A stretch of DNA of 64,000 nt from Bacillota bacterium (GCA_023399055.1 JAEWQV010000002.1:248001-312000); one strand, 5' to 3'; positions 8,219-17,243 are shown, counted from the stretch's first letter. The notes: generated by a model from the sequence alone, not told the origin. Numbers and translations: made by a program.

Positions 8219-8815
8219 ATGGAAAAGAAAAAACTTTCCCTGAAGGACATTGGTCCAAGTAAAATTATAATATTGTTTGCAGCAGGGATTTTAATAATTT
8301 TTTTGTCAGTACCGGACCTTTTTGGTACAAAAAAAGTATCGGATAGTACTACAGAGGACAAAAGTTCTAAGAATGTGCAAAATGATACGAATACGACAAG
8401 CTATAATACGAATACCTATATAACAGAAATGGAAACCAAGCTGGAGAATATTCTAAAAAAAGTATCCGGTATCGGGGATGTTGAGGTGATGATAACTTTG
8501 AAAGCCTCAGGCGAGCAGGTTCCATTAAAAGATAATCCTTCTACGCAGGAGAGCTTAAACGAAGTTGATGGGGAGGGCGGAAGCAGAACGAATAATAGTT
8601 TAACCCGGGAAGAGGATACCGTTCTAGTTACGAACGAGAATGGGGATTCTGTACCTTACATAATACAAGAGTATGAACCTCAAATCCAAGGTGTGGTTGT
8701 GATCGCCGAAGGTGGAGACAATGCTGAAATTGTAATGAATATTATTAAAGCAGCAGAGGTATTATTTGATGTACCAGCGCATAAAGTTAAAGTGATGAAG
8801 ATGGGTAACAGATAA
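8219..8815 (+). CDS. spoIIIAG: Stage III sporulation protein AG
   Basis: 198 residues. One membrane helix (about 15-32, IIILFAAGILIIFLSVPDLF), a low-complexity Ser/Thr/Asn linker, then the ring-building domain (ILKKVSGIGDVEVMITLKA, later GVVVIAEGGDNAEIVMNIIKAAE). SpoIIIAG forms a large ring in the intermembrane space that links mother cell and forespore. Its ribosome site (GGGAGG) lies inside the end of spoIIIAF. Confidence 0.94.
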   Translation: MEKKKLSLKDIGPSKIIILFAAGILIIFLSVPDLFGTKKVSDSTTEDKSSKNVQNDTNTTSYNTNTYITEMETKLENILKKVSGIGDVEVMITLKASGEQVPLKDNPSTQESLNEVDGEGGSRTNNSLTREEDTVLVTNENGDSVPYIIQEYEPQIQGVVVIAEGGDNAEIVMNIIKAAEVLFDVPAHKVKVMKMGNR

Positions 8816-8834
8816 AATTTGCAGGAGGTCTAAA

Positions 8835-9632
8835 ATGAAGAATATATTCAAAAAAAATCATATCATAATTACTGCGCTCATGATTATGATCGTAATCGCT
8901 GGATATTTAAGTTTTACACGTGATGATACGACTGATGATTTATCAGTAGCTGGAACAGATGGGATCGTTAACGATGACCTTGCAATGGCGGATGATGATC
9001 TGGATATTGCAGCAGATACAGAAGATTTAAATGCGGATAATGCCTTAGATGAAGATGCTTCCTTAGTAGAAACAGATGAAGATGCTGCTTTGGCAGAAAC
9101 AGATGGAGATACAACTGAAGTTGCAGATACAGAAGATGCGGATGAATTAGCTGATATTTCTGACGAAGATATACTCGCACAGGATGATCCACAAGATGTT
9201 GCAGACAACGGTGAACTTGATCTGGAAGACGGCGTACCAGGTGAAGCAGTTCTTGCTAGTACAGTTCTTGATTCTGGATTCTTTATTTCTAGTAAAGTAG
9301 AACGTGAACAACTAAGATCAGAGAATAAAGCAATCTATATGGAACTTATTCAAAGCCCTGATATTTCCGAAGAATCAAAGCAAAAAGCAATTGACGGAAT
9401 GCTTCAATTAACCTTAAATAAAGATAAAGAGTATGCGGCTGAAAAACTTCTTGAAGCAAAGGGATTGGGTGAAAGTGTAGTAACAATCCTTAATGATAAA
9501 GTAAGTGTAGTAATTGATTCAGCACAGCCTTTAACTGATCAGGAACTTGCAATTATTGAAGATGTTGTTAAGAGTGAGACTGAAGTATCAGTTGACAAAA
9601 TAAAAATTACTACCGTTGTTATTGATGATTAA
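8835..9632 (+). CDS. spoIIIAH: Stage III sporulation protein AH with long acidic linker
   Basis: 265 residues, longer than the roughly 220 of Bacillus. A membrane helix (about 10-26) is followed by about 100 residues very rich in Asp, Glu and Ala with imperfect repeats of the type TDEDAALAETDGD, and then by the ring-building domain (about 145-265) that pairs with forespore SpoIIQ. The acidic linker explains the extra length. AGGAGG precedes the ATG. It is the last gene of the operon; no clear terminator follows. Confidence 0.92.
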   Translation: MKNIFKKNHIIITALMIMIVIAGYLSFTRDDTTDDLSVAGTDGIVNDDLAMADDDLDIAADTEDLNADNALDEDASLVETDEDAALAETDGDTTEVADTEDADELADISDEDILAQDDPQDVADNGELDLEDGVPGEAVLASTVLDSGFFISSKVEREQLRSENKAIYMELIQSPDISEESKQKAIDGMLQLTLNKDKEYAAEKLLEAKGLGESVVTILNDKVSVVIDSAQPLTDQELAIIEDVVKSETEVSVDKIKITTVVIDD

Positions 9633-9676
9633 TTGAAGTAACTAAACGGCTATCAATAGAAAAAATTTATTAGTAA

Positions 9677-9704
9677 TTGCAAAAACTTTGTTATTTGGTA
9701 TAAT
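9677..9704 (+). promoter_or_regulatory. SigA-type promoter of the asp23-like gene
   Basis: TTGCAA and a perfect TATAAT are 16 bp apart in the gap behind spoIIIAH, about 90 bp before the next start codon. This separates the vegetative genes from the sporulation operon. Confidence 0.6.
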
Positions 9705-9792
9705 ACTATATAAAGAATAGAAATATAAAACATTTTCAATTCAATAATACAGGGCTTGCCGAATAACAATAGGAACTTAGGAGGTAATCATT

Positions 9793-10179
9793 ATGAATAA
9801 GGAACCTGAGATTAGAAACACATATAAAATACATGAGAATGGTAAAGTAGGAGAAGTGCAAATAGCGGATGAAGTTGTTGCAGCAATTGCTGGTTTAGCA
9901 GCGAATGAAGTGAAAGGCGTTTCGACCCCGGCTGGTAATGTCACAAGTGATCTTGCGGGGAAACTAGGAAAGAAGAATTTATCCAAAGGCGTTAAGGTTC
10001 TTGTTAACCCGGATGCTGTCTCTGTTGATATGGCACTGATGTTGGATTATGGATTTGGAATTCCTGAAACAGCTAAACAAGTACAGGAAAAGGTTAAGTT
10101 AGCGATAGAGAATATGACTGGATTACAGGTCAAAGAAGTTAACATCCGTATTGCCGGAGTTAATATCGTAAAAGCGTAA
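9793..10179 (+). CDS. Asp23/Gls24-family protein
   Basis: 128 residues, one DUF322 (Asp23) domain: EVQIADEVVAAIAGLAANEVKGV near the start and IRIAGVNIV at the end. Members are cytoplasmic, often membrane-tethered proteins linked to cell-envelope stress; this position just before nusB is typical of Clostridia. AGGAGG precedes the ATG. A SigA-type promoter lies upstream and a terminator directly downstream, so it has its own transcript. Confidence 0.9.
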   Translation: MNKEPEIRNTYKIHENGKVGEVQIADEVVAAIAGLAANEVKGVSTPAGNVTSDLAGKLGKKNLSKGVKVLVNPDAVSVDMALMLDYGFGIPETAKQVQEKVKLAIENMTGLQVKEVNIRIAGVNIVKA

Positions 10180-10189
10180 ACAATTCCCT

Positions 10190-10224
10190 AACAACCCTTA
10201 GATGTTAAGCTAAGGGTTGTTTAT
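10190..10224 (+). terminator. Terminator of the asp23-like gene
   Basis: AACAACCCTTAG and CTAAGGGTTGTT form a 12-bp stem with a short loop, followed by TTATT. It ends the asp23 transcript before nusB. Confidence 0.75.
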
Positions 10225-10318
10225 TCGTAACTAACTATTCAGAATCCCGAGAATCACGCAGTGGATTCGAGTATGACAGCGCCAAAATGGATGTATTTTA
10301 TCCGTTTTGTGTGCATAA

Positions 10319-10363
10319 GGCATCGTAAGATGCCCTGTAACTGTGAAGGGACTGAACAGTTAC
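10319..10363 (+). promoter_or_regulatory. Two-hairpin leader upstream of nusB
   Basis: GGCATC-GTAA-GATGCC is a perfect 6-bp stem closed by a GNRA-type tetraloop. Two bases later TGTAACTGT pairs with ACAGTTACG around a 12-nt loop containing GAAGGGACTGA. Both lie 30-75 bases before the nusB start. I do not recognise a riboswitch class. The region is open in one long frame but carries no ribosome site, so RNA structure explains it better. Confidence 0.45.
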
Positions 10364-10392
10364 GTTTATTCGTGTGTAGGAGGAACCGTACG

Positions 10393-10788
10393 GTGACAAG
10401 AAGAGAGAAAAGAGAGCACATATTCCTTATGCTGTTCCGCAAGGATTTTCATGAGGTTACTGAATTAAATGAACAAATGGAACTGTATATAGCAGAGTTG
10501 GAGCAGCCATCACTCGAAGAGTATGCTTATCTTACCTCAAGAATTCAATCGATTGTTGAGAAGCTAGATGAAATAGATCAGATTCTATCAGAGGCATCCA
10601 GTGGTTGGAAATTAAATCGTATGAGTAAAGTGGATCTTACTATATTAAGATTGGCAATTTTTGAGATACGTTTTGATGAGGATATTCCTGTTAAAGTTGC
10701 AATTAATGAAGCGGTTGAAATTGCTAAGACCTTTGGCGGAGATGATTCTCCTGGTTTTATCAATGGAGTACTTGCAAAATTAGCTTAA
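10393..10788 (+). CDS. nusB: Transcription antitermination factor NusB
   Basis: 131 residues from the GTG that follows AGGAGG with nine bases of spacing; the frame is open for 44 more codons upstream, but those residues are unlike NusB and include the hairpin leader. The NusB family start is clear (VTRREKREHIFLMLFRKDF), as are SKVDLTILRLAIFEI and the closing VAINEAVEIAKTFGGDDSPG-type segment. NusB binds boxA RNA with NusE and supports rRNA antitermination. First gene of the nusB-xseA-xseB-ispA-dxs run. Confidence 0.94.
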   Translation: MTRREKREHIFLMLFRKDFHEVTELNEQMELYIAELEQPSLEEYAYLTSRIQSIVEKLDEIDQILSEASSGWKLNRMSKVDLTILRLAIFEIRFDEDIPVKVAINEAVEIAKTFGGDDSPGFINGVLAKLA

Positions 10789-10832
10789 TGTAAACCTAAA
10801 GTTATAGGTATCCCGAAAGGTATGGTGGTTCT

Positions 10833-12041
10833 ATGGGACAGGCTTTTTCGGTTACAGAAATCAATCAATACATTAAAAATTTATTTATAAGAGACCGGAT
10901 ACTGAACGGCGTATATATAAAAGGTGAAGTATCCAATTGTAAATATCATACCTCTGGGCACATTTATTTTACATTAAAGGATGCTCAGGGGCAATTGGCT
11001 TGTGTAATGTTTGCTGGACAACGAAGAGGACTTACCTTCCGTCTGGAGGAAGGCCAAAGCGTTATAGCACTTGGTAGCATTAATGTATACGAACGGGATG
11101 GGAAATACCAGTTATATGCAAATGAGATTGTTTTAGATGGACAGGGAATTTTGTACGAAAAGTTTGAGAGACTTAAGCGAGCACTGGAAGAAGAAGGATT
11201 GTTCCAGCCTGCACATAAGAAACAGATACCAGCCTATCCTAAAAAGGTGGGAATTGTAACCGCTTCCACCGGTGCGGCAATACAAGATATCATTAATATA
11301 GCAAAACGAAGAAATCCCTACGTGCAATTAATTTTATATCCTGCTCAGGTACAAGGAAATGGAGCGGCTGAAAGCGTAGTGAAAGGTATTACAGCACTTG
11401 ACAAACTTGGTGTTGATACCATCATTGTGGGCAGAGGTGGAGGTTCCATTGAAGATTTATGGGCATTTAATGAAGAAATCGTAGCACGAGCTATCTTTAA
11501 GTGTAAGACGCCAATTATTTCGGCGGTAGGTCATGAGACTGATATTACCATTGCAGACTTTGTTTCAGATCTTCGTGCACCAACACCTTCTGCGGCAGCA
11601 GAACTTGCGGTGAATGATTATCTTGCATATCAGAGCTTATTAAGAGAGTATCAGCGTAAGTTATTAAGAGAGTTACAACAGAAGCTGCAACGATATCAGA
11701 GTAAAGTAAAGGAATTAAAACTTAGACTCTATTATGCTAGTCCAGCTTATCAAATCAAAGAAAAGAGACAATTTTTAATAGAAGCGCAGCAAAGACTACA
11801 ACAGCGGATGCAGCAACGGTTAAAAGAAAGACGACATCGATTGGAACTTTACATAGCAAAGCTGGAAGGGCTATCTCCATTATCTAAGTTGAGTAAGGGG
11901 TATGCACTTGTTGTTGACGAAATGAATAAACCAGTACAGAGCGTTCAACAGGTAGAGAACAATGAATTGCTTACATTATCCTTATTAGATGGTGATATAA
12001 CAGCAAGAATTGAAACAATTAGTCCTCAAAATAGAGGTTGA
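10833..12041 (+). CDS. xseA: Exonuclease VII large subunit
   Basis: 402 residues. An N-terminal OB fold (about 1-100, NCKYHTSGHIYFTLKDAQ) binds single-stranded DNA; the catalytic core follows with VGIVTASTGAAIQDI, GRGGGSIEDLWAFNEE and SAVGHETDITIADFVSDLRA. A long Gln/Arg-rich coiled coil (about 270-350) is the part that gathers XseB subunits. The enzyme degrades single-stranded DNA from both ends in mismatch and recombination repair. The ribosome site is modest (AAGGTATGGTGG). It ends 19 bp before xseB. Confidence 0.96.
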   Translation: MGQAFSVTEINQYIKNLFIRDRILNGVYIKGEVSNCKYHTSGHIYFTLKDAQGQLACVMFAGQRRGLTFRLEEGQSVIALGSINVYERDGKYQLYANEIVLDGQGILYEKFERLKRALEEEGLFQPAHKKQIPAYPKKVGIVTASTGAAIQDIINIAKRRNPYVQLILYPAQVQGNGAAESVVKGITALDKLGVDTIIVGRGGGSIEDLWAFNEEIVARAIFKCKTPIISAVGHETDITIADFVSDLRAPTPSAAAELAVNDYLAYQSLLREYQRKLLRELQQKLQRYQSKVKELKLRLYYASPAYQIKEKRQFLIEAQQRLQQRMQQRLKERRHRLELYIAKLEGLSPLSKLSKGYALVVDEMNKPVQSVQQVENNELLTLSLLDGDITARIETISPQNRG

Positions 12042-12060
12042 AAAAGTAAGGAGGTATCAG

Positions 12061-12270
12061 ATGTCTGAAAAAGAATTTAAATTAGAAAAAGCATTTGAAG
12101 AATTGGAACAGATTATGGATACACTGGAAAAGCCAGACATTAGTCTTGAGGCTTCTTTTACCTTATATCAGGAAGGTATGAAACTTCTTAAAGCATGTAA
12201 TGATTCCATTGATAAAGTGGAAAAACAATTGATCATTTTAAGTGATAATGGAGAAAGTAATGGACTTTAA
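12061..12270 (+). CDS. xseB: Exonuclease VII small subunit
   Basis: 69 residues from the ATG after AAGGAGG. The frame runs open upstream into xseA, but without a ribosome site there. The family pattern is plain: FEELEQIMDTLEKPDISLEA and FTLYQEGMKLLKACNDSI, a helical hairpin that packs on the XseA coiled coil. Its 3' end overlaps the start of ispA. Confidence 0.94.
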   Translation: MSEKEFKLEKAFEELEQIMDTLEKPDISLEASFTLYQEGMKLLKACNDSIDKVEKQLIILSDNGESNGL

Positions 12271-13168
12271 CCAAGAGCTGAAGCAAAAGGCAGTTAAAAT
12301 TGAGGAGATTATTAAAAACTTCTCTCCTGCAGAAAAAGGATATCAAAAAACGGTAATTGAAGCTATGAATTACAGTCTGCTAGCTGGCGGTAAACGTCTG
12401 CGTCCCATTTTGATGTCTGAAACTTTTCATCTATTTCAGGGTGAGAATAATAAAGTATTAGAGCCGTTTCTTGTGTCGATTGAAATGATTCATACCTATT
12501 CCTTGGTACATGATGATCTTCCTGCGATGGATAATGATGAATATCGCAGAGGCAGAAAGACAACGCATGTGGTTTATGGGGAAGCTATGGCAATCCTGGC
12601 AGGTGATGGTCTATTAAACTATGCTTTTGAAACTGCGGCAAAGGCGTTTGACTTGGTTAAGGAAGCGCAGGAAACTGTTTTCTATAAAAGAATAGCTAAG
12701 GCTCTACAGGTTTTGTCTGTCAAAGCAGGGATCTATGGTATGATTGGTGGTCAGGTCATTGATATGGAAGAATATCAAGGAGCAGCCTCCCTAGAACGGT
12801 TAGATTTAATGTATCAAATGAAGACGGGAGCTTTAATAGAAGCGTCAATGATGATTGGAGCGATTTTAGCTGGTGCGTCATTCGAAGAAGTTAATAAAAT
12901 AGAAACAATAGCAAGAGATATTGGGCTTGCTTTTCAGATTAAGGATGATATTCTCGATGTAACAAGCACACAAGAAGTGCTTGGAAAACCAATTCATAGT
13001 GATGAAAAGAACGAAAAGGCAACCTATGTGACATTAATGAATTTGGATAACGCCAATAACGAGGTAGTATTAATATCACAGAGGGCAATCGAAAATTATA
13101 CTGCACTACCATATAAGAATGAATTCTTGAAAGAACTAATATTAACATTAATAAATAGAGAAAAGTAG
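12260..13168 (+). CDS. ispA: Farnesyl diphosphate synthase (polyprenyl synthetase)
   Basis: 302 residues from the ATG that follows GGAGAAAG; an in-frame ATG at 12248 is possible but lies before that site. The first aspartate-rich motif is VHDDLPAMDND, the second KDDILDVTS; GGKRLRPIL marks the diphosphate-binding part. It joins DMAPP/GPP with IPP to make farnesyl diphosphate for undecaprenol and quinones. The gene overlaps xseB by 11 bp and stands just before dxs, so supply and use of isoprenoid units are encoded together. Confidence 0.94.
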   Translation: MDFNQELKQKAVKIEEIIKNFSPAEKGYQKTVIEAMNYSLLAGGKRLRPILMSETFHLFQGENNKVLEPFLVSIEMIHTYSLVHDDLPAMDNDEYRRGRKTTHVVYGEAMAILAGDGLLNYAFETAAKAFDLVKEAQETVFYKRIAKALQVLSVKAGIYGMIGGQVIDMEEYQGAASLERLDLMYQMKTGALIEASMMIGAILAGASFEEVNKIETIARDIGLAFQIKDDILDVTSTQEVLGKPIHSDEKNEKATYVTLMNLDNANNEVVLISQRAIENYTALPYKNEFLKELILTLINREK

Positions 13169-13271
13169 GTATGTTCCCCAATGTGGGTACGTAATAATAG
13201 TTACGATAATGATTAACGAAATAAAGAGGATTAGAGGAATAATCTGTTTGATATAGAGAGGTGGTAGCTAA

Positions 13272-15146
13272 TTGCCAAAGTATTTAGATAGCATTAATCA
13301 GGCAAATGACATTAAGAAAATAAAATCACAGGATTGTCCAAAGCTTGCAGGTGAAATCCGTGAGTTTTTAATACAGAATATAAGTAAAACAGGTGGCCAT
13401 CTTGCTTCGAATTTAGGAGTTGTTGAGCTAACCATGGCTCTCCACACGTTTCTTGATTTTCCTCAAGATAAGCTGGTTTGGGATGTTGGTCATCAGGCTT
13501 ACGTTCATAAGATACTAACAGGCAGAAAAGAGTTATTTGAAACACTTCGTCAAATAGATGGACTAAGCGGATTTCCTAAGATGGAGGAAAGTTGTTGCGA
13601 TTCTTTTGATACGGGTCACAGTTCAACTTCAATATCAGCTGCTCTTGGTCTGGTTCGTGCAAGAGATTTAAGTGAAGAGAATCATAAGGTTGTTGCTGTG
13701 CTTGGTGACGGTGCCTTAACAGGCGGAATGTCCTTTGAGGCAATCAATAATGCAGGAAGACTAAAAACGAATTTTATCATAGTTTTAAATGATAATAATA
13801 TGTCCATCTCTGAAAATGTCGGAGGATTGGCAAACTATTTAGCAAAGCTGCGTACCAGTTCGGGTTATACCGGCTTTAAAGAGAACATGGAACAGACGCT
13901 TAATCAAGTACCGGGTGTAGGTAAAGTAATTGTTGATAAATTAAAAAGATCTAAGGATGCAATCAAATATTTCATGCTGCCCAGCATGTTCTTTGAAGAT
14001 ATGGGTCTTACTTACATTGGACCGATAGATGGGCATGACATGTTACAAATGAAGACAGCCTTTGAAGCAGCTTCACGATTAAAAAAAGCTGTTGTTGTTC
14101 ATGTACTTACAAAGAAAGGTCAGGGATATAAGCCTGCGGAAAAATACCCCAGCCGTTATCACGGAGTAGATCCTTTTGATATTGTAAGTGGTCAGCCAAT
14201 CCGTAAAGAGAAAAGTATTTCTTATACGAAGGTATTTTCCGAGGCCATGGTAAAAATTGCAAAAGAAGATCCTAAGGTTCTTGCAATTACAGCTGCCATG
14301 CCATATGGAACCGGGTTAACCGAATTCATGAATTTATATCCGGATCGATTTTTTGATGTAGGTATCGCAGAAGAGCATGCAGTCACCTTTGCTGCTGGGT
14401 TAGCCCTTGGCGGCTATAAACCGGTGGTGGCTATTTATTCCACCTTTTTGCAAAGAGCGTATGATCAAATCATACATGATGTATGCATCAATAATTTACC
14501 GGTCGTATTTGCAATCGACCGCGCGGGTATTACAGGACAGGATGGAAAAACACACCAAGGAATTTTTGATATATCCTTTTTGTCTCATATTCCAAATCTT
14601 ACTGTTATGGCACCAAAGAACAAATATGAATTTGAAGAAATGTTAAGCTATGCATTAAGTTTGAATAAACCTGTTGCAATTCGATATCCGAAAGGAGATG
14701 CTTACCTCGAATTTGAAGATCAACAAGATTCACTTGAGTATGGAAAAAGCGAGGTGCTTATAGAAGGGGCAGAACTTGCACTGCTTGCGGTGGGAAGCAT
14801 GGTTAAGACTGCAAAAGAGATTGCGGATGTTCTAATTTCCGAAGGTAAGAAAGTAACTTTGATTAATGCCCGCTTTGTTGCACCATTTGATCAGGAAATC
14901 CTAGATTCTTTAATGCAAAGTCATAAACTTCTTGTTACCCTTGAAGAAAATGTGAAAAGTGGTGGATTTGGTCAGAAGGTTGCAGATTATTTATTGGAAG
15001 CAAAAAATCAGAAATTGAAATTACTTAATATTGCCGTACCTGATGCCTATATTGAACATGGTACCGTAAGTGAACTTCATTATAGATATGGATTAGATAG
15101 TAAAAGTATATTAAACAGGATTCGATCCGAATTAGTGGAATTATAG
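13272..15146 (+). CDS. dxs: 1-Deoxy-D-xylulose-5-phosphate synthase
   Basis: 624 residues, full length. It starts at TTG behind GAGAGGTGG; no nearby ATG fits. Thiamine-diphosphate enzyme joining pyruvate and glyceraldehyde-3-phosphate in the first step of the MEP pathway. Motifs seen: SNLGVVELT, WDVGHQAYVHKILTGR, GDGALTGGMSFEAINNAG with the metal-binding NDNNMSIS, and in the second half FFDVGIAEEHAVTFAAGLA and DRAGITGQDGKTHQG. About 100 bp separate it from ispA. A terminator-like hairpin follows. Confidence 0.97.
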   Translation: MPKYLDSINQANDIKKIKSQDCPKLAGEIREFLIQNISKTGGHLASNLGVVELTMALHTFLDFPQDKLVWDVGHQAYVHKILTGRKELFETLRQIDGLSGFPKMEESCCDSFDTGHSSTSISAALGLVRARDLSEENHKVVAVLGDGALTGGMSFEAINNAGRLKTNFIIVLNDNNMSISENVGGLANYLAKLRTSSGYTGFKENMEQTLNQVPGVGKVIVDKLKRSKDAIKYFMLPSMFFEDMGLTYIGPIDGHDMLQMKTAFEAASRLKKAVVVHVLTKKGQGYKPAEKYPSRYHGVDPFDIVSGQPIRKEKSISYTKVFSEAMVKIAKEDPKVLAITAAMPYGTGLTEFMNLYPDRFFDVGIAEEHAVTFAAGLALGGYKPVVAIYSTFLQRAYDQIIHDVCINNLPVVFAIDRAGITGQDGKTHQGIFDISFLSHIPNLTVMAPKNKYEFEEMLSYALSLNKPVAIRYPKGDAYLEFEDQQDSLEYGKSEVLIEGAELALLAVGSMVKTAKEIADVLISEGKKVTLINARFVAPFDQEILDSLMQSHKLLVTLEENVKSGGFGQKVADYLLEAKNQKLKLLNIAVPDAYIEHGTVSELHYRYGLDSKSILNRIRSELVEL

Positions 15147-15158
15147 TAGATACATTAA

Positions 15159-15200
15159 AGTGCTGTTGTGTCTTAGGATTGAAAACAACGGCACTCTTTG
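15159..15200 (+). terminator. Terminator-like hairpin behind dxs
   Basis: AGTGCTGTTGT pairs with ACAACGGCACT (one G-T pair), followed by CTTTGTT. It is 12 bp behind the dxs stop. The T run is short. Confidence 0.55.
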
Positions 15201-15201
15201 T

Positions 15202-15236
15202 TCATGACAAATGAAACTACTTGTCGTTTCATTTGT
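15202..15236 (+). repeat. Palindromic spacer repeat, copy A
   Basis: TCATG followed by a perfect 11-bp inverted repeat, ACAAATGAAAC and GTTTCATTTGT, around the 8-base loop TACTTGTC. It is the cleanest copy of a family with related copies at 32424, 41366, 45739, 47024 and 54941. It lies directly behind the dxs hairpin. Confidence 0.85.
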
Positions 15237-15272
15237 ATAAAGGAAAACTATAAAATTATAAGTATAGAAACA

Positions 15273-15303
15273 GATAAAGTGTCAGCAAAGCTGGCACTTT
15301 ATC
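15273..15303. other. Strong hairpin upstream of tlyA
   Basis: GATAAAGTGTCAGC and GCTGGCACTTTATC form a 14-bp stem with one G-T pair and an AAA loop. No T run follows on the plus strand. It lies in the dxs-tlyA gap and could stop or stabilise RNA. Confidence 0.6.
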
Positions 15304-15384
15304 TAACAGGAAGTATTAATATAGGGTAAACAGTTTGTACCTGTGACCTAAAGTTGCAGATAATCAGAAAGGCATGGATACGGT

Positions 15385-16215
15385 ATGAAAGAGCGGTTAG
15401 ACATATTACTGGTTAATCGAAATTTAGCTGAGTCAAGAGAAAAGGCAAAGGCAATTATTATGTCCGGTAATGTGTTTGTAGATGGACAGCGTGAAGACAA
15501 GGCAGGAAGTACTTTTGCTGATACGGTAACAATAGAGGTAAAGGGAAATCCCTTAAAATATGTCAGCCGTGGAGGTCTAAAACTTGAGAAAGCTATGGAA
15601 AGCTATGGCATTACGCTCGAGGGCAAAGTATGTATGGATGTAGGATCTTCTACGGGAGGTTTTACTGATTGTATGTTACAAAACGGAGCGACGAAGGTGT
15701 ATGCAGTTGATGTTGGCACCAACCAGCTTGCCTGGAAGTTAAGACAGGATGAGAGAGTTATCTCGATGGAGAAAACTAACATCAGGTATTTGACACCGGA
15801 GCAAATACAAGAAAAGGTAGCCTTTGCTTCCATTGACGTTTCATTTATATCTTTAACCAAGGTATTACCTGCTGTTCGACAGTTATTAATCCAAGAAGGA
15901 GAAATTGTGAGTTTGATTAAGCCGCAATTTGAAGCTGGCAGAGAAAAGGTTGGTAAAAAAGGAGTAGTTAGGGATCAGAAAGTACATTTGGAGGTAATAG
16001 AGCTAATTAGTTCTTTTGCTGCTTCCATTGGGTTTACTTGCATTGATCTTGACTTCTCACCAATAAAAGGACCAGAGGGAAATATAGAATATTTATTATA
16101 TCTTAAAAAAATTGCTGTTGTTGGTCAGGATGAAGAAGTTACCGGCACTCCAATAAAGCCACAGCAGATACTTGAAACAGTATCAAAGGCACATCAAAAT
16201 CTAGCAGAGGCATAG
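15385..16215 (+). CDS. tlyA: TlyA-type rRNA 2'-O-methyltransferase
   Basis: 276 residues. An N-terminal S4 RNA-binding domain (about 1-60, RLDILLVNRNLAESREKAKA) precedes an FtsJ-like methyltransferase: KYVSRGGLKLEKAM, the SAM loop CMDVGSSTGGFTDCML, then ASIDVSFISLTKVLP and LIKPQFEAGREKVGKKG, which carry the catalytic Lys and Asp. Members methylate riboses in 16S/23S rRNA; the older name hemolysin A is probably misleading. It lies between dxs and nadK, the normal clostridial order. The ribosome site is weak. Confidence 0.92.
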   Translation: MKERLDILLVNRNLAESREKAKAIIMSGNVFVDGQREDKAGSTFADTVTIEVKGNPLKYVSRGGLKLEKAMESYGITLEGKVCMDVGSSTGGFTDCMLQNGATKVYAVDVGTNQLAWKLRQDERVISMEKTNIRYLTPEQIQEKVAFASIDVSFISLTKVLPAVRQLLIQEGEIVSLIKPQFEAGREKVGKKGVVRDQKVHLEVIELISSFAASIGFTCIDLDFSPIKGPEGNIEYLLYLKKIAVVGQDEEVTGTPIKPQQILETVSKAHQNLAEA

Positions 16216-16274
16216 TGAATAAACGCATAATTATGCTGAATTGTCATATAATTTGCAAAAATATTGTATATTGC

Positions 16275-16303
16275 TTGAAATAAATGGAATTCTATGTTAT
16301 AAT
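16275..16303 (+). promoter_or_regulatory. SigA-type promoter of nadK-argR
   Basis: TTGAAA and TATAAT are exactly 17 bp apart, about 42 bp before the nadK start codon, in the tlyA-nadK gap. Confidence 0.65.
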
Positions 16304-16344
16304 CACTGCATATGTAAAAAACTGTTTGAAGGAGTGACAATCCT

Positions 16345-17214
16345 ATGGATCGATTTTTGATCATAACGAATCAGGAAAAAGATATTGACCTTTCTGTTAC
16401 AAACAAGATTGTTGCTTATATTGAGAAAGCTGGTCATACAGCTTTTTTATCAGGTCTATCAGATATTCAAAGTGTGGTTAAAAAGGAGCACTTGCCAATT
16501 AATATTGATTGCGCAATTGTACTGGGTGGGGATGGCACCATTATAAAAACGTCAAATGATCTAATGACCTATGGAATCCCAATTCTTGGAGTGAATCTGG
16601 GTACATTGGGTTTTTTGGCTGAAATTGAAGAACACAATGTGTATGAAGCACTGGATAGACTATTTGATGATGATTATGAAATTGAAAACAGAATGATGAT
16701 GGAAGGCGAAGCATTTCAATATGCCAATGGTCAGGAATTGCAATGCTGCAGCACTGACTATGTATTAAATGACGTAGTCATAACTCGAAAAGGTTTTTCT
16801 CGTATCATTAATTTAGGCATCTATGTTAATGACGAATTAGTTGATAATTTTCTTGGCGATGGAGTAATCATTTCAACTCCAACAGGCTCTACTGCTTACA
16901 ATTTATCAGCTGGAGGACCAATTGTTATGCCTAGGACACAGGTTATGGTCATAACACCCATTTGTCCCCATTCTCTAAGTCCAAGAAGTATTGTGGTTTC
17001 TGCGGAGGATACAATTAAAATAATTGTAGGTAAGAGTAAAAAAACTCAAGAAGCAGAGGCAATAGCAACCTTTGATGGAAACAAAGTAGTAGACCTAGGC
17101 ACAGAAGACTGTGTAATAATTAAGCGGGCAAGATTTTTTACAAAATTAATTAAACTTAACTGCACCGGTATCTATGAAGTTTTGCGGTCAAAGTTGGGTA
17201 ATCATGGAGATTAA
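16345..17214 (+). CDS. nadK: NAD kinase
   Basis: 289 residues, normal length. It phosphorylates NAD to NADP. The catalytic GGDGT motif is in CAIVLGGDGTIIKTS, followed by LGVNLGTLGFLAEI, and the NAD-binding loop STPTGSTAYNLSAGGPIV lies further on. GGAG stands 10 bases before the ATG. A good SigA-type promoter lies directly upstream; argR follows 29 bp behind, so the two are probably co-transcribed. Confidence 0.96.
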   Translation: MDRFLIITNQEKDIDLSVTNKIVAYIEKAGHTAFLSGLSDIQSVVKKEHLPINIDCAIVLGGDGTIIKTSNDLMTYGIPILGVNLGTLGFLAEIEEHNVYEALDRLFDDDYEIENRMMMEGEAFQYANGQELQCCSTDYVLNDVVITRKGFSRIINLGIYVNDELVDNFLGDGVIISTPTGSTAYNLSAGGPIVMPRTQVMVITPICPHSLSPRSIVVSAEDTIKIIVGKSKKTQEAEAIATFDGNKVVDLGTEDCVIIKRARFFTKLIKLNCTGIYEVLRSKLGNHGD

Positions 17215-17243
17215 AAATTCATAGAAGAAAGGTACAAGCAAAG

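Noticed and set aside
8858..9208. Long Ser/Ala-rich minus-strand frame
   Set aside because: It is the shadow of the Asp/Glu/Ala repeats of spoIIIAH; no ribosome site.
10261..10392. 44-codon extension of nusB
   Set aside because: It contains two perfect hairpins, has no ribosome site at its start and does not look like NusB; the GTG at 10393 with AGGAGG is the better start.
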